Shown: positions 44,296 through 52,463 of the stretch, piece after piece | How positions within the stretch are numbered: the stretch's first letter is position 1 | Layout: every line of letters starts with the position of its first letter | DNA from: Azospirillum sp. 47_25 | GTDB taxonomy: Bacteria; Pseudomonadota; Alphaproteobacteria; RF32; CAG-239 | Direction: 5' to 3' | Assembly (NCBI GenBank): GCA_001917125.1 | Contig: MNTU01000043.1 | Span: 1-56,687, forward strand | DNA: 56,687 nt | The notes under the pieces: model-generated | Told to the model about the DNA's origin: nothing | Database searches by the model: none | Seen by the model: the letters and a program-made list of their open reading frames with translations, nothing else | Translations under genes and position numbers: made by a program

Positions 44296-44799
44296 TTATT
44301 TAAGCTCATCGGAGTTTATCTTTTCCTTAAGCTGTTCCCGCAGAAAGTCTGATGTTTTTTCATGATGTTCCATGTCGGTTTTGACCCGTTTCAATTTTGA
44401 TTCGATAATTTCCTTGGGGTCAATTTTCTGGGTGGTGGAACCGAGGTTTTTCAGAATAATGCGGGAGCTTTCACTGCCGTAGCGGGCAATCATTTTTTTA
44501 TTATACCAGACAATCGGAGCCATCAGAAATGCGGTGAAGCTTTTTTTGTACAGGTAGCGCCAGCCCAGAAGCCAAACCGGAATCAGAGCAAGCAAGGTAA
44601 AGAAAAAACCGTAGTCTTTAGGCTGGCGAATCGCTCCGCCCTGCTCCCAGTAGGTGTCGATAATGCCCCAGTCGCTGACGGAAAGATAGTTGAAATTCCA
44701 CAATTTTATTGTCAGCAAAACGCTGGCATAGATAAAGACATAGCTCCAGACAATGCCGACAATAATGAACTTCATAAATTTCAATATTTTTTTGAACAT
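44296..44799 (-). CDS. membrane protein paralogous to its downstream neighbour
   Basis: A 167-residue protein with two spans (residues about 10-32 and 65-85) separated by a loop with W-x-I-I-D-T-Y-W-E-Q-G-G. It then has a cytoplasmic, charged helical tail rich in Lys/Glu. The order of the spans, the D-x-Y-W/L-W-x-Q-G loop and the P-V-W-L-L-G-W second span align with residues 1-90 of the 433-residue protein, so the two arose by duplication. It begins 2 nt after the upstream gene. It is probably part of the membrane complex that works with the VirD4-like ATPase; function is unproven. Confidence 0.7.
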   Translation of the reverse strand: MFKKILKFMKFIIVGIVWSYVFIYASVLLTIKLWNFNYLSVSDWGIIDTYWEQGGAIRQPKDYGFFFTLLALIPVWLLGWRYLYKKSFTAFLMAPIVWYNKKMIARYGSESSRIILKNLGSTTQKIDPKEIIESKLKRVKTDMEHHEKTSDFLREQLKEKINSDELK

Positions 44800-44801
44800 G
44801 A

Positions 44802-46232
44802 CTATTTGGCGGCTCCCTGCGCCTCACGGGCAAGACGGTAAGCGTCCATGTTGAAAGCAGGCCGCTGCTGGCTCTGTTGACGTGCCTGTTCGCTGCCTCG
44901 ACGGTCTCCGGCAATGTAACCATGCGGATTAGCAGGCGAACGGATGCTTTCACGATATTGCAGAATGGCTGCCCGTCGCTGTTCAAAGTTCTGACGACGG
45001 TTGTTGTGCGTCTCTTGCTGTGCTTCAAGGGAACTTTCCTGTCTGCGGACGCCTTCAAGCTGCTTGGTCAGCAAATCTTCAAATTTGTTGGTGGCAACCA
45101 GATGCTCAAGCATGCTCTTGGGTTCGAGACGGTCTGATTTGGTCATTTCTTCCCGTTTGAGGCCGAGGCGTTCGTTAATTTTAGTCAGGGTCGGGTTGGT
45201 TGCACCGTCTTTGCCGGCTTCGTCGAATTTGTGTTTCTTATATTGTTTGTCGGCAAATTCATTGGCTTTTTCAATCTGTTTCTCCATATCTTTCATGAAG
45301 CTTGCCGGATTACCGCCGCGGCCTTCCAGTTCATCCATCTGACGGGCAATTAAAATTGCGTTGCGTTTGGACATGGCTTCAAACAGCTGAACCGGGTTGA
45401 CGTTTTTGAACGCATCCTGATTTTTGCAGAGGGTTTCGGCCATTTGGGCTCGGGCCAGCTGCCCGGCCATGAACTGAATGGTCTTCATATTTTCGGCCAG
45501 ATTTTGGATTTTTTCCATGGCGGAGGCGCAGAAGGCCTGACGTTCGCGTTCCGGCATTTCGTTCATCAGAATTTTGGTAAAGCCGGTCGCTTTGGAGCCG
45601 TCAATTTTGCCTTCGGCAATGTCGGACAGAATGCTTTTGACTGCATCACGGCCTTTTTCAATCGCCGCTTTGGAACCGTCGAACATTTTGACGGCTTTGT
45701 CGTCAATGGTGTCACGGGTGGAAATAGTGTTATATTTTTTTGCGTCGGCACTGTTTTTGTTCTTCCGGCAGCGGTTTTTAAACTGGTTGTATTTTTTATC
45801 AATATATTTGTAGCACTTTTTATACAGCCAGTTGGCACCGCCGAGCAGCCAGTCGTTGTACATATATTGAATAATGTCTTGTTCTTTGAAGATGTCTTTC
45901 GGGTCTTTTTCCTCTTCCTGAACCTTGGTTCCGTCTTCAGGAGTGATGTTGCCTTCGCCGCCTTCCTGTTCTTTCAGCTGCTTTTCGCACTCTTCCTTGA
46001 GCTGGCGTTCTTCCGGAGTGATGATGCCGCGCTTGTCTTTAATGCGCAGATAGTTCAGTTTTTGGGCAACGGTCATTCCCTGGAAAGTTTCGGTTTCCTT
46101 TTTGGGGTTCTGAGAAAGATAGACAGTTTTCTGCGGTTCGGCCGGTGCAGGCGCCTGTGTCTGCGGAGCCGGTGCGTTGGTATTGCCGGTCGGGGCAGGG
46201 GCTGTTCCTTCATTTACTCTGACTATTGCCAT
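44802..46232 (-). CDS. large cytoplasmic protein of unknown function, T4SS-locus associated
   Basis: A 476-residue protein without spans or signal peptide. It opens with an Ala/Pro/Thr-rich disordered stretch (residues 10-35). An acidic/Lys-rich coiled-coil segment (about 70-115) comes next, followed by a mainly helical body. The C-terminal Gln/Arg-rich tail (about 395-470) has repeated Q-R-R and Q-Q. I do not recognise a family. It lies directly upstream of and coupled to the membrane protein gene, so it may be a scaffold or adaptor for the coupling ATPase, but this is context only. Confidence 0.65.
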   Translation of the reverse strand: MAIVRVNEGTAPAPTGNTNAPAPQTQAPAPAEPQKTVYLSQNPKKETETFQGMTVAQKLNYLRIKDKRGIITPEERQLKEECEKQLKEQEGGEGNITPEDGTKVQEEEKDPKDIFKEQDIIQYMYNDWLLGGANWLYKKCYKYIDKKYNQFKNRCRKNKNSADAKKYNTISTRDTIDDKAVKMFDGSKAAIEKGRDAVKSILSDIAEGKIDGSKATGFTKILMNEMPERERQAFCASAMEKIQNLAENMKTIQFMAGQLARAQMAETLCKNQDAFKNVNPVQLFEAMSKRNAILIARQMDELEGRGGNPASFMKDMEKQIEKANEFADKQYKKHKFDEAGKDGATNPTLTKINERLGLKREEMTKSDRLEPKSMLEHLVATNKFEDLLTKQLEGVRRQESSLEAQQETHNNRRQNFEQRRAAILQYRESIRSPANPHGYIAGDRRGSEQARQQSQQRPAFNMDAYRLAREAQGAAK

Positions 46233-46317
46233 ATCATCACCTTAATCGTTTATTTGTTTCTTCAAGTCTAGCATTAAAAAACGTTTTTGTCTATATTTTT
46301 GTAAAATATTTTCCGGC

Positions 46318-47403
46318 TCAGGCTTTGAGCTTTTTAATAAAATCTCCGATTTCGCGGTTGACGCGGATTCCGTCCTGCGGGGTGACTTTTATCAGGCCGA
46401 ACAGACGGGGCTTTATTTTGTTGATTTCGATCGGGGCGAAGGTTGCCGGATTGTTGGTCAGCATCTTATAAGCGCCCTCGGCGTCTTTGTTGGAGGTTTT
46501 AAAGAAGTTTTTGACCAGGCGCTCGGCGTCAATCGGAAATTCCTTTTTCCGGATGGCTTCAATATAGCGCTGGCTTCTTTCAACCCGAGCCTGATGTTCT
46601 TCGTACATCTGGCGTTCGATTTTGCGGCGTTCGGCTTTCAGTTTTCTTTCGGCGTAGTTGAGTTCGCAGCCTTCAATCTCAATCAAAATTTCCACATAGG
46701 AGATGATTGCCAGCTGAAGGTTGTCATCCGAGGCTTTTTCGGCGAAGTCAAGCAGCTCGTCATCCGTACCGGCCGGATTCAGGGAGGCCAGTTCCTGCGG
46801 GAAGATTTTCAGCATGATGTCCCAACCGTTGAGAATATCCTGAGAAATGCGGCGTCCGGTTTTGGGTTTGAAGTGAGGATAAAGGTTTTCCGCGGTTATT
46901 GACGGAGCCGGGGGCTGCCGGTCTGCACTTTCCGCCATCGCGCGGACGGCATAGAAATAATTCTGATAAGCCCGGTAAAGCGAACGTTCTCCTTCATTCA
47001 GTTTGGCGGAGTTTTCATCATCGCTGTTGCTGATGGGGAGAGAAATCTGCGGCGTCGGCGCCTGGCCGTTTTTGGCGTTTTCCACTTCTTCTTCAACATC
47101 GTCCAGTTCCGCGGAAATAAATTCGTTCAGCAGGCGTTCAAACTCGTCTTCCTCGCTTTCGGCAGGTGCCGGGGCGGCCCGGACAGGTGCCGGCTGCTGC
47201 GGAGCCGCGGTTTGGCGGGCAATGTTTCGGATATCGGGGTCAGAATTGGGCATTTCAAGAGAATTGTCGGCCAGAAGAGCTTCAATGTCGGCATCGGCGA
47301 TATCGGGTTCAGACATTGCCGGCGGCAGTTTAACCGGCTGGGCTGCCGGCCGTTTGTGCTTGATTTTTTTGAAGACTTTGACGGGTTTTTTATTTTCGCT
47401 CAT
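46318..47403 (-). CDS. cytoplasmic protein of unknown function with coiled coil
   Basis: A 361-residue protein. The basic N-terminus (K-x-F-K-K-I-K-H-K-R) is followed by an Ala/Pro- and Asp/Glu-rich disordered region (about 25-130). A helical body follows, with a strong coiled coil at about 240-285 (E-R-K-L-K-A-E-R-R-K-I-E-R-Q). No family is recognised. It lies between the 94-residue membrane protein gene and the 476-residue gene, all minus strand. Confidence 0.65.
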   Translation of the reverse strand: MSENKKPVKVFKKIKHKRPAAQPVKLPPAMSEPDIADADIEALLADNSLEMPNSDPDIRNIARQTAAPQQPAPVRAAPAPAESEEDEFERLLNEFISAELDDVEEEVENAKNGQAPTPQISLPISNSDDENSAKLNEGERSLYRAYQNYFYAVRAMAESADRQPPAPSITAENLYPHFKPKTGRRISQDILNGWDIMLKIFPQELASLNPAGTDDELLDFAEKASDDNLQLAIISYVEILIEIEGCELNYAERKLKAERRKIERQMYEEHQARVERSQRYIEAIRKKEFPIDAERLVKNFFKTSNKDAEGAYKMLTNNPATFAPIEINKIKPRLFGLIKVTPQDGIRVNREIGDFIKKLKA

Positions 47404-47413
47404 CTCTGCACCT

Positions 47414-47698
47414 CTAATTTACATTGATTTCTACCGGTTCTCCGGCATCCTGATTATAGATGAGAATACGATCCGGACGGCCGCCGTCTTTGACTAACAG
47501 ATAAATGCTGCCGCCGTGGAGCCTGAAGCTGTCGATCGTGCTGCCGGCGGGCTGTTTCAGGCTGATGCTGCTGCCGGGTTCGGCCGCTACCGGTTTGCGT
47601 ATCTTTTTATACAGCGTTCCGAGGAGGGTCATGCTGCCGAACACCAATAAGAAAGTTATCACAAAGACGATTGTTTTGACCAATTTTAATTTATCCAT
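47414..47698 (-). CDS. small membrane-anchored protein (DUF6476-like)
   Basis: A 94-residue protein with one N-terminal span (residues 8-30) and a periplasmic beta-strand-rich domain with L-H-G-G-S-I-Y-L-L-V-K-D-G-G-R-P-D-R-I-L-I-Y near 60-82. The pattern recalls a small protein often found divergent from rluD in alphaproteobacteria, as here. Function is unknown. It starts the minus-strand series, 10 nt before the 361-residue gene. Confidence 0.7.
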   Translation of the reverse strand: MDKLKLVKTIVFVITFLLVFGSMTLLGTLYKKIRKPVAAEPGSSISLKQPAGSTIDSFRLHGGSIYLLVKDGGRPDRILIYNQDAGEPVEINVN

Positions 47699-47780
47699 AA
47701 TCTAATCCTTGCATTTTAGCAGATTGTCTGTATTTTAGCTAGTATTATATCCCTGAAGAAGTAAATTTTTTATTGCTAAA

Positions 47781-48761
47781 ATGGAGCAAAACGACAGCAA
47801 CATTATTCTTACTCCCGAGGCCGGTCCCGAACATAAAGGATTGCGGCTGGATAAGTTTTTGGCGCTGACGGTTCCCGATGTTTCCCGCTCGCAGGTGCAG
47901 CGGCTGATTGAGCAGGGCATGGTCAGCCGCGATGACGACGTGCTGGCAGACAATTCCTATAAAGTTCGTCCCGGCGACAGTTATCAGATTGAAATTCCGC
48001 CGCCGGAAGCCGCCGAGCCGGAGCCGGAAGATATTCCGCTGGAAGTGGTCTATGAAGACGAAGACCTGATTGTGGTCAACAAGCCGGCGGGGATGACGGT
48101 TCATCCGGCGCCGGGGTCTTTCCGCGGCACTTTGGTGAACGCTTTGCTTTACCATTGCCGGGATAATTTGTCCGGAGTGGGAGGGGTGAAACGTCCGGGC
48201 ATTGTTCACCGTATTGACAAAGATACCAGCGGGTTGCTGGTTGCGGCCAAAAATGACCGGGCGCACCGGGGATTGGCCGAGCAGTTTGCCGAGCATTCGA
48301 TTGAGCGGACGTATCATGCCGTTGTTTACGGGGTTCCGAACCCTTTGAACGGCCGCATTGAAGGAAATATCGGGCGCAGCCGTTTTGACCGTAAAAAAAT
48401 GGCACTGACGGAAAGCGGCGGCAAACCGGCGGCAACGAATTATAAAACCCTGAAAACCTGCGGTTTGGCAGCGGCGTTGGTACAATGCAATTTGGAAACC
48501 GGGCGGACGCATCAAATCCGGGTGCATTTGGCGAGTATCGGCTGCAATCTTATCGGTGATCAGCTTTATGTCAAAAACCGCAAGAGCTGTCTGGACAGTC
48601 TCGAATCGGAAATTAAAAATTACGTTACCCGGTTTCCGCGGCAGGCTTTGCATGCTAAAAGCCTCGGATTTGTGCATCCCCGAACCGGGGAATTTATGCA
48701 GTTCGATTCTGATTATCCTTGTGATTTCAATGAGCTGGCGGATAAATTGTCTTTGCTTTAG
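47781..48761 (+). CDS. rluD: 23S rRNA pseudouridine synthase RluD
   Basis: A 326-residue RluA-family synthase. The N-terminal S4 RNA-binding domain spans about residues 18-80, and the catalytic Asp is in H-R-I-D-K-D-T-S-G-L-L near 148. The late R-T-H-Q-I-R-V-H motif lies near 245. It converts uridines in helix 69 of 23S rRNA to pseudouridine. It precedes rpoH in the same direction, the usual alphaproteobacterial order. Confidence 0.93.
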   Translation: MEQNDSNIILTPEAGPEHKGLRLDKFLALTVPDVSRSQVQRLIEQGMVSRDDDVLADNSYKVRPGDSYQIEIPPPEAAEPEPEDIPLEVVYEDEDLIVVNKPAGMTVHPAPGSFRGTLVNALLYHCRDNLSGVGGVKRPGIVHRIDKDTSGLLVAAKNDRAHRGLAEQFAEHSIERTYHAVVYGVPNPLNGRIEGNIGRSRFDRKKMALTESGGKPAATNYKTLKTCGLAAALVQCNLETGRTHQIRVHLASIGCNLIGDQLYVKNRKSCLDSLESEIKNYVTRFPRQALHAKSLGFVHPRTGEFMQFDSDYPCDFNELADKLSLL

Positions 48762-48795
48762 CCGATTCTTCAATTAATTTTAAAATAAAAAAATA

Positions 48796-48810
48796 GAACT
48801 AAAGTTTAGG
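48796..48810. promoter_or_regulatory. inverted repeat ACTAAA-G-TTTAG before rpoH
   Basis: The 12-mer ACTAAAGTTTAG (48798-48809) is identical to the core of the palindrome at 3212-3224 upstream of the cold-shock gene. It lies about 62 bp before the rpoH ATG, a position suited to an operator or promoter element. Confidence 0.45.
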
Positions 48811-48871
48811 TTGTGTATATCTTTGAAAGCTAATAAGGTGGGATGGGTCAACAAACTGAGGGAGGACTATC

Positions 48872-49747
48872 ATGAATAAAGACTTCACTCTGAATGGACT
48901 TGACTTTTCTCCAGAAATAAATCTTGCGAGATATTTGCAGAGTATCAGAAAATTTCCAATTTTAACCCCGGAAAACGAATATGACTTGGCTGTCAAGTAT
49001 AAGGCGACGCATGATCCGAAGATTGCGCAGCAGCTGATTAATTCGCATTTGCGGCTGGTGGTTAAAGTGGTTTCCAAATATAAAGGCTATGGTTTGCCGG
49101 TGAGCGAAATGATTTCCGAAGGGAACATCGGCCTGCTGTATGCGATTAACAAATTTGAGCCGGAGAAGGGCTTTCGCTTTTCGACCTATGCCCTGTGGTG
49201 GATTAAAGCTTCAATTCAAAAATATATCTTAAATTCCTGGTCTTTGGTTAAAATCGGCACGACAGCGGCTCAGAAAAAGCTTTTCTTTAATCTGCGCAAG
49301 ATTAAAAACCGTTTGAACCTGATGGATGACCGTGAGCTTTCGCACGATGTTTTGGGCGGTATTGCCGCCAGCCTGGATGTCAGCGTGCAGGAGGTGACCG
49401 ATATGAATATGCGTCTGAAAGCGCATGACGGTTCTTTGAATGCGGTTATTGATTCATCTTCCGATAACGGCAGCGAGTGGATAGACTTTATTTCAGACAG
49501 CAAGCCGAATCAGGAAGAAAAACTGGCGTACAGCGAAACAATGACTTATCGCAAGCGTTTGTTCAATCAGGCATTGGGTTGCCTGAATCCGCGGGAAAAA
49601 GACATTTTGTTCAAGCGCCGCTTGGTTGACAAGTCGGTAACTTTGGACGATTTGAGCAAAACTTATGACATTTCCAAAGAGCGTGTCCGCCAGATTGAGC
49701 TTAATTCGATTAAGAAAATCCGGAAGGCGATTTTTGCCGAAAACTGA
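48872..49747 (+). CDS. rpoH: heat-shock sigma factor RpoH (sigma-32)
   Basis: A 291-residue sigma-70-family factor. Region 2 is near residues 50-120 (F-R-F-S-T-Y-A-L-W-W-I-K-A-S-I-Q), directly followed by the RpoH box Q-K-K-L-F-F-N-L-R-K near 135. Region 4 lies near 235-285 (S-K-E-R-V-R-Q-I-E). It directs RNA polymerase to heat-shock promoters. A GGAGG site 6 nt upstream fixes the start. A terminator follows. Confidence 0.96.
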   Translation: MNKDFTLNGLDFSPEINLARYLQSIRKFPILTPENEYDLAVKYKATHDPKIAQQLINSHLRLVVKVVSKYKGYGLPVSEMISEGNIGLLYAINKFEPEKGFRFSTYALWWIKASIQKYILNSWSLVKIGTTAAQKKLFFNLRKIKNRLNLMDDRELSHDVLGGIAASLDVSVQEVTDMNMRLKAHDGSLNAVIDSSSDNGSEWIDFISDSKPNQEEKLAYSETMTYRKRLFNQALGCLNPREKDILFKRRLVDKSVTLDDLSKTYDISKERVRQIELNSIKKIRKAIFAEN

Positions 49748-49760
49748 TACATGAGTTTAG

Positions 49761-49791
49761 AAAAACGGCCGCTGTTGCGGCCGTTTTTTTT
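49761..49791. terminator. bidirectional terminator after rpoH
   Basis: An 11-bp stem AAAACGGCCGC / GCGGCCGTTTT with a TGTT loop and T-run, between convergent genes. Confidence 0.95.
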
Positions 49792-49800
49792 GTTTGGGCA

Positions 49801-50295
49801 TTATTTTTTGCTGTTTCCGAGAATACCGGGACCCCAGTCCTCCGCCAGCTTTTCAAGATTGGCGTCCAGCGTTTTGAGACGTTTTTGCGCCGCAATTTTG
49901 GAAAGATAGATGAAAAGGTTAGGCACTTCGAGATAAACAATCAGTCCCAACCCGGCCGAACCGAGCATGATAATCAGGTTGAAAATGTCGCTGAGAATGA
50001 AGAAGGCATCTCGAACGGTGAAGTTGCTGATGACGTGGAACAGGTAGATGAAAACCCCGGCGAGGTTGAAACAGCCGACGATAATCAGTTTGTTGGTGTT
50101 GTTTCGGTCGGTTACCATAACCGTAAACGTCGGCAACAGTCCGATAAGCAGGACAACCATAACCGGCAGCGTGGTCAAAACGGCAATCAGAATGCCGATT
50201 GTCAGCAGAATTTTTTGAAACAGCGAGAGCCGGACGTAAGAGCTGCGTAATCCCGGTGCCTGTGTTCTGGTGCGTACTTTGCTGATTTTGGTCAT
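49801..50295 (-). CDS. membrane protein coupled to pseudokinase
   Basis: A 164-residue protein with four hydrophobic spans (near 24-52, 64-86, 94-115, 118-135), a basic N-terminus and a helical cytoplasmic tail. No family is recognised. The ATG at 50295 overlaps the TGA of the pseudokinase gene (ATGA), so the two are translationally coupled and probably form one membrane complex. An ATG 12 nt upstream is also possible. Confidence 0.7.
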   Translation of the reverse strand: MTKISKVRTRTQAPGLRSSYVRLSLFQKILLTIGILIAVLTTLPVMVVLLIGLLPTFTVMVTDRNNTNKLIIVGCFNLAGVFIYLFHVISNFTVRDAFFILSDIFNLIIMLGSAGLGLIVYLEVPNLFIYLSKIAAQKRLKTLDANLEKLAEDWGPGILGNSKK

Positions 50296-52325
50296 TTCAG
50301 TATCCAAAAGAAAAGGTTAAGCACAAAAGAGGTTATCATTGTCAGCACCGCAAGAACGCTGGCAAAACGCATGGCCACGCTTTTGGCTTCTTCGTCCCAT
50401 TTGGCGGTGTTGTTGACAAGGTTGTTTTTTTCGCTGATCATCAGATTGGCGTTTTTCAGCGCATTGGCGTAATCGATGCTGTCTTTCTGGCGCGCTTCTT
50501 CGTCTTCAATAATAGCGGTGATTTCATACAACTTGCCGTTTTTATGGACTTTCAGCAATTCGCGTTCCAGATATTTCTGATATTTGACGTTATGATAGCT
50601 CTTGATAATCAGCATGCAGGCGCTGACCAGCCATTTGGCCAGGTTGGGCAGTTGCGCCGGGCCGTATTTGTTTTGCATATCGGTATAAAGACGCAGAATG
50701 GCACTGGCCTGCAAAGCCTCGCGTCCGGTGTTGAGATCAGTGAGAATGCCGTCGATTTTTTTGCCCATTTTGCAACGCAAATAGGCCATGATGTTTTTGT
50801 CATAAGGCATGGAGGTTACCTTGCCGGTGGCATAAGTATGGTCGAGTGCCCGCAAGATGCGCGGAGCGGAGTTGACAAACTCGTCACCGAGCAGCGGGCT
50901 GATGCAGGGCAAGTCTTCGTCAAAATCATACATAATGCGGTCAATGCCGTAACCCATATCCTTGCGGCTGATGTAGGCCTTGAATTCACTGGCGTTGGCC
51001 GGCGCGCGCACGCTGGTCTGCTCCTGATACCAGGCTTTAATCAGGTCGGTGTTGAAAAGCTCATAAAAGCTGTTCAGGCTTTCGCCGCTTTTGACGGCGT
51101 GGAATATGGCTTTGGGTATGCCGCCAGGGAAAAGCCAGAGGTTTTTATATTTTATCGGCAGGTTGGGGGCCAGAATAATACATAATTTAGAAATCAGCAG
51201 TTCACGGTTAGCCGTGTTCTCGCCGTTGGTGTGGAGCAGTTTGTCGACCTGAGCGTTCAGCTTTTCGTTTTCCAGCCCGTTTTTAATCCAGTCGGTAATT
51301 TTTCCCGCTTTCAGCTGTTCGTAGCCTTCTTCGGGATTTTGCAGCAGGGTATAGGCAACGTCAGTCAGATTATAAACTTTTTCTCCGTTAACGGTCAGTG
51401 CCTTTTTCGGGCGCTCGACGGAGCTTTGGGTGATGTTGACCTGTTTGCCTTCGACAAAACTGTAGGTATGGGTGTAAGTCCAGCGGTTTTCTTCAATATC
51501 GTTGAGCAGACCGCGGAAAATACTGGCGTAATAGGCGGAAGTTTTATCCGCATCAAGCAGGGTTTGATAGCTGCCTTTTTTCAGTTTAAGGCGCAGCATT
51601 TCGGTTTCGGTGAGCTCTTCAAGCAGGCCGTGTCCAAGATAAAACTGGAGCATCAGCGCACCGACGGCGTAGATGTCGTTTTTGTCGCTGCCGTTGCCGC
51701 GGCCGTCTTTCTGCGCCATCAGGCTTTCAATGGTTTCGGCAGCCGCCGGCTGGTGATAGGCGGGGAAAGAGGCTATGCAGTCGCCGAGAACGATATGTTC
51801 CCGGTTTTCGTCCCGGTAATAAACGTTGTCTGCGCGAATGGCCCGGTGGGTAATGCCGTAGCTGCGCAGTACTTCCACCGCCGAGAGCAGCGAAAGCAAA
51901 ACGGTTTTGAATTTTTCCGGCTGATTCTTGAGGCAGTAGGCTCCGGCGCTGTCGATGACTCGTCCGCCGAGAGGCGTTTCGTAAATAAGCGCCATGTTGC
52001 GCGAATTTTCAACCGGATAGCTGATGACGCCGTATTCAACCAGTTTCATGATAGACTGGTGGTCGATTGATTTGAGGTAGGGGAGCAGAGAGCTTCGCGG
52101 AGAAGTGACGTTATTGCAGACGAGGGCGAAAAGTTCGCGTTTGTCATTGATTTTGTCTTCGACTTTATATGCTTTGGCGCCGTTCGTATCCAGCCATACC
52201 ATGGGAGACGAAAAATCAATGGTATATCTTTCTTTCAGGATATATATGCTTTCTTTGCCGGCCGCAGGGGGCGTTTCAACCGGGGTTTCCGGCGGCGGCG
52301 TTTGCTCTAAGTCTTCTTCTGCCAT
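50292..52325 (-). CDS. membrane-anchored protein pseudokinase
   Basis: A 677-residue protein. Residues about 30-250 follow the Ser/Thr kinase fold, but key residues are lost. The catalytic loop H-R-D reads H160-R-A162-I-R-A-D-N, where the catalytic Asp is Ala and the usual Lys is Arg. The D-F-G motif reads G-D-C. No Val-Ala-x-Lys lysine is seen in the N-lobe (F-A-L-V-C-N). The D-I-Y-A-V-G-A-L-M-L helix of the C-lobe is preserved. A roughly 380-residue helical region follows, and a single span ends the chain (about 655-675), so the protein is tail-anchored. It probably acts as a scaffold or allosteric sensor. It is divergent from the PAS/degenerate-GGDEF gene. Confidence 0.8.
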   Translation of the reverse strand: MAEEDLEQTPPPETPVETPPAAGKESIYILKERYTIDFSSPMVWLDTNGAKAYKVEDKINDKRELFALVCNNVTSPRSSLLPYLKSIDHQSIMKLVEYGVISYPVENSRNMALIYETPLGGRVIDSAGAYCLKNQPEKFKTVLLSLLSAVEVLRSYGITHRAIRADNVYYRDENREHIVLGDCIASFPAYHQPAAAETIESLMAQKDGRGNGSDKNDIYAVGALMLQFYLGHGLLEELTETEMLRLKLKKGSYQTLLDADKTSAYYASIFRGLLNDIEENRWTYTHTYSFVEGKQVNITQSSVERPKKALTVNGEKVYNLTDVAYTLLQNPEEGYEQLKAGKITDWIKNGLENEKLNAQVDKLLHTNGENTANRELLISKLCIILAPNLPIKYKNLWLFPGGIPKAIFHAVKSGESLNSFYELFNTDLIKAWYQEQTSVRAPANASEFKAYISRKDMGYGIDRIMYDFDEDLPCISPLLGDEFVNSAPRILRALDHTYATGKVTSMPYDKNIMAYLRCKMGKKIDGILTDLNTGREALQASAILRLYTDMQNKYGPAQLPNLAKWLVSACMLIIKSYHNVKYQKYLERELLKVHKNGKLYEITAIIEDEEARQKDSIDYANALKNANLMISEKNNLVNNTAKWDEEAKSVAMRFASVLAVLTMITSFVLNLFFWILK

Positions 52326-52463
52326 AAGATGAATTCTCTCGTCTAAACTATTCTGTCAGCATGACTATATAATAATAAGGGTTAATAAAACACAAATATT
52401 TTTTGTTTTTCTGGAAAATTCACGCTAAAATACGGCTAAAATCGATAAAAAGGTTTGGAAATT
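52326..52463. promoter_or_regulatory. divergent promoter region
   Basis: An AT-rich 138-bp spacer between the pseudokinase and the PAS/degenerate-GGDEF gene. It contains TATAAT (52367-52372) and a direct repeat of GCTAAAAT about 12 bp apart (around 52424-52442). Both genes must be driven from here. Confidence 0.45.

Noticed and set aside
45444..46271. Plus-strand open frame rich in Phe/Val
   Set aside because: It is the complement of the 476-residue protein gene; composition is typical of an antisense shadow.
47745..48773. Minus-strand 342-codon frame
   Set aside because: It lies entirely opposite rluD, which has clear catalytic motifs.
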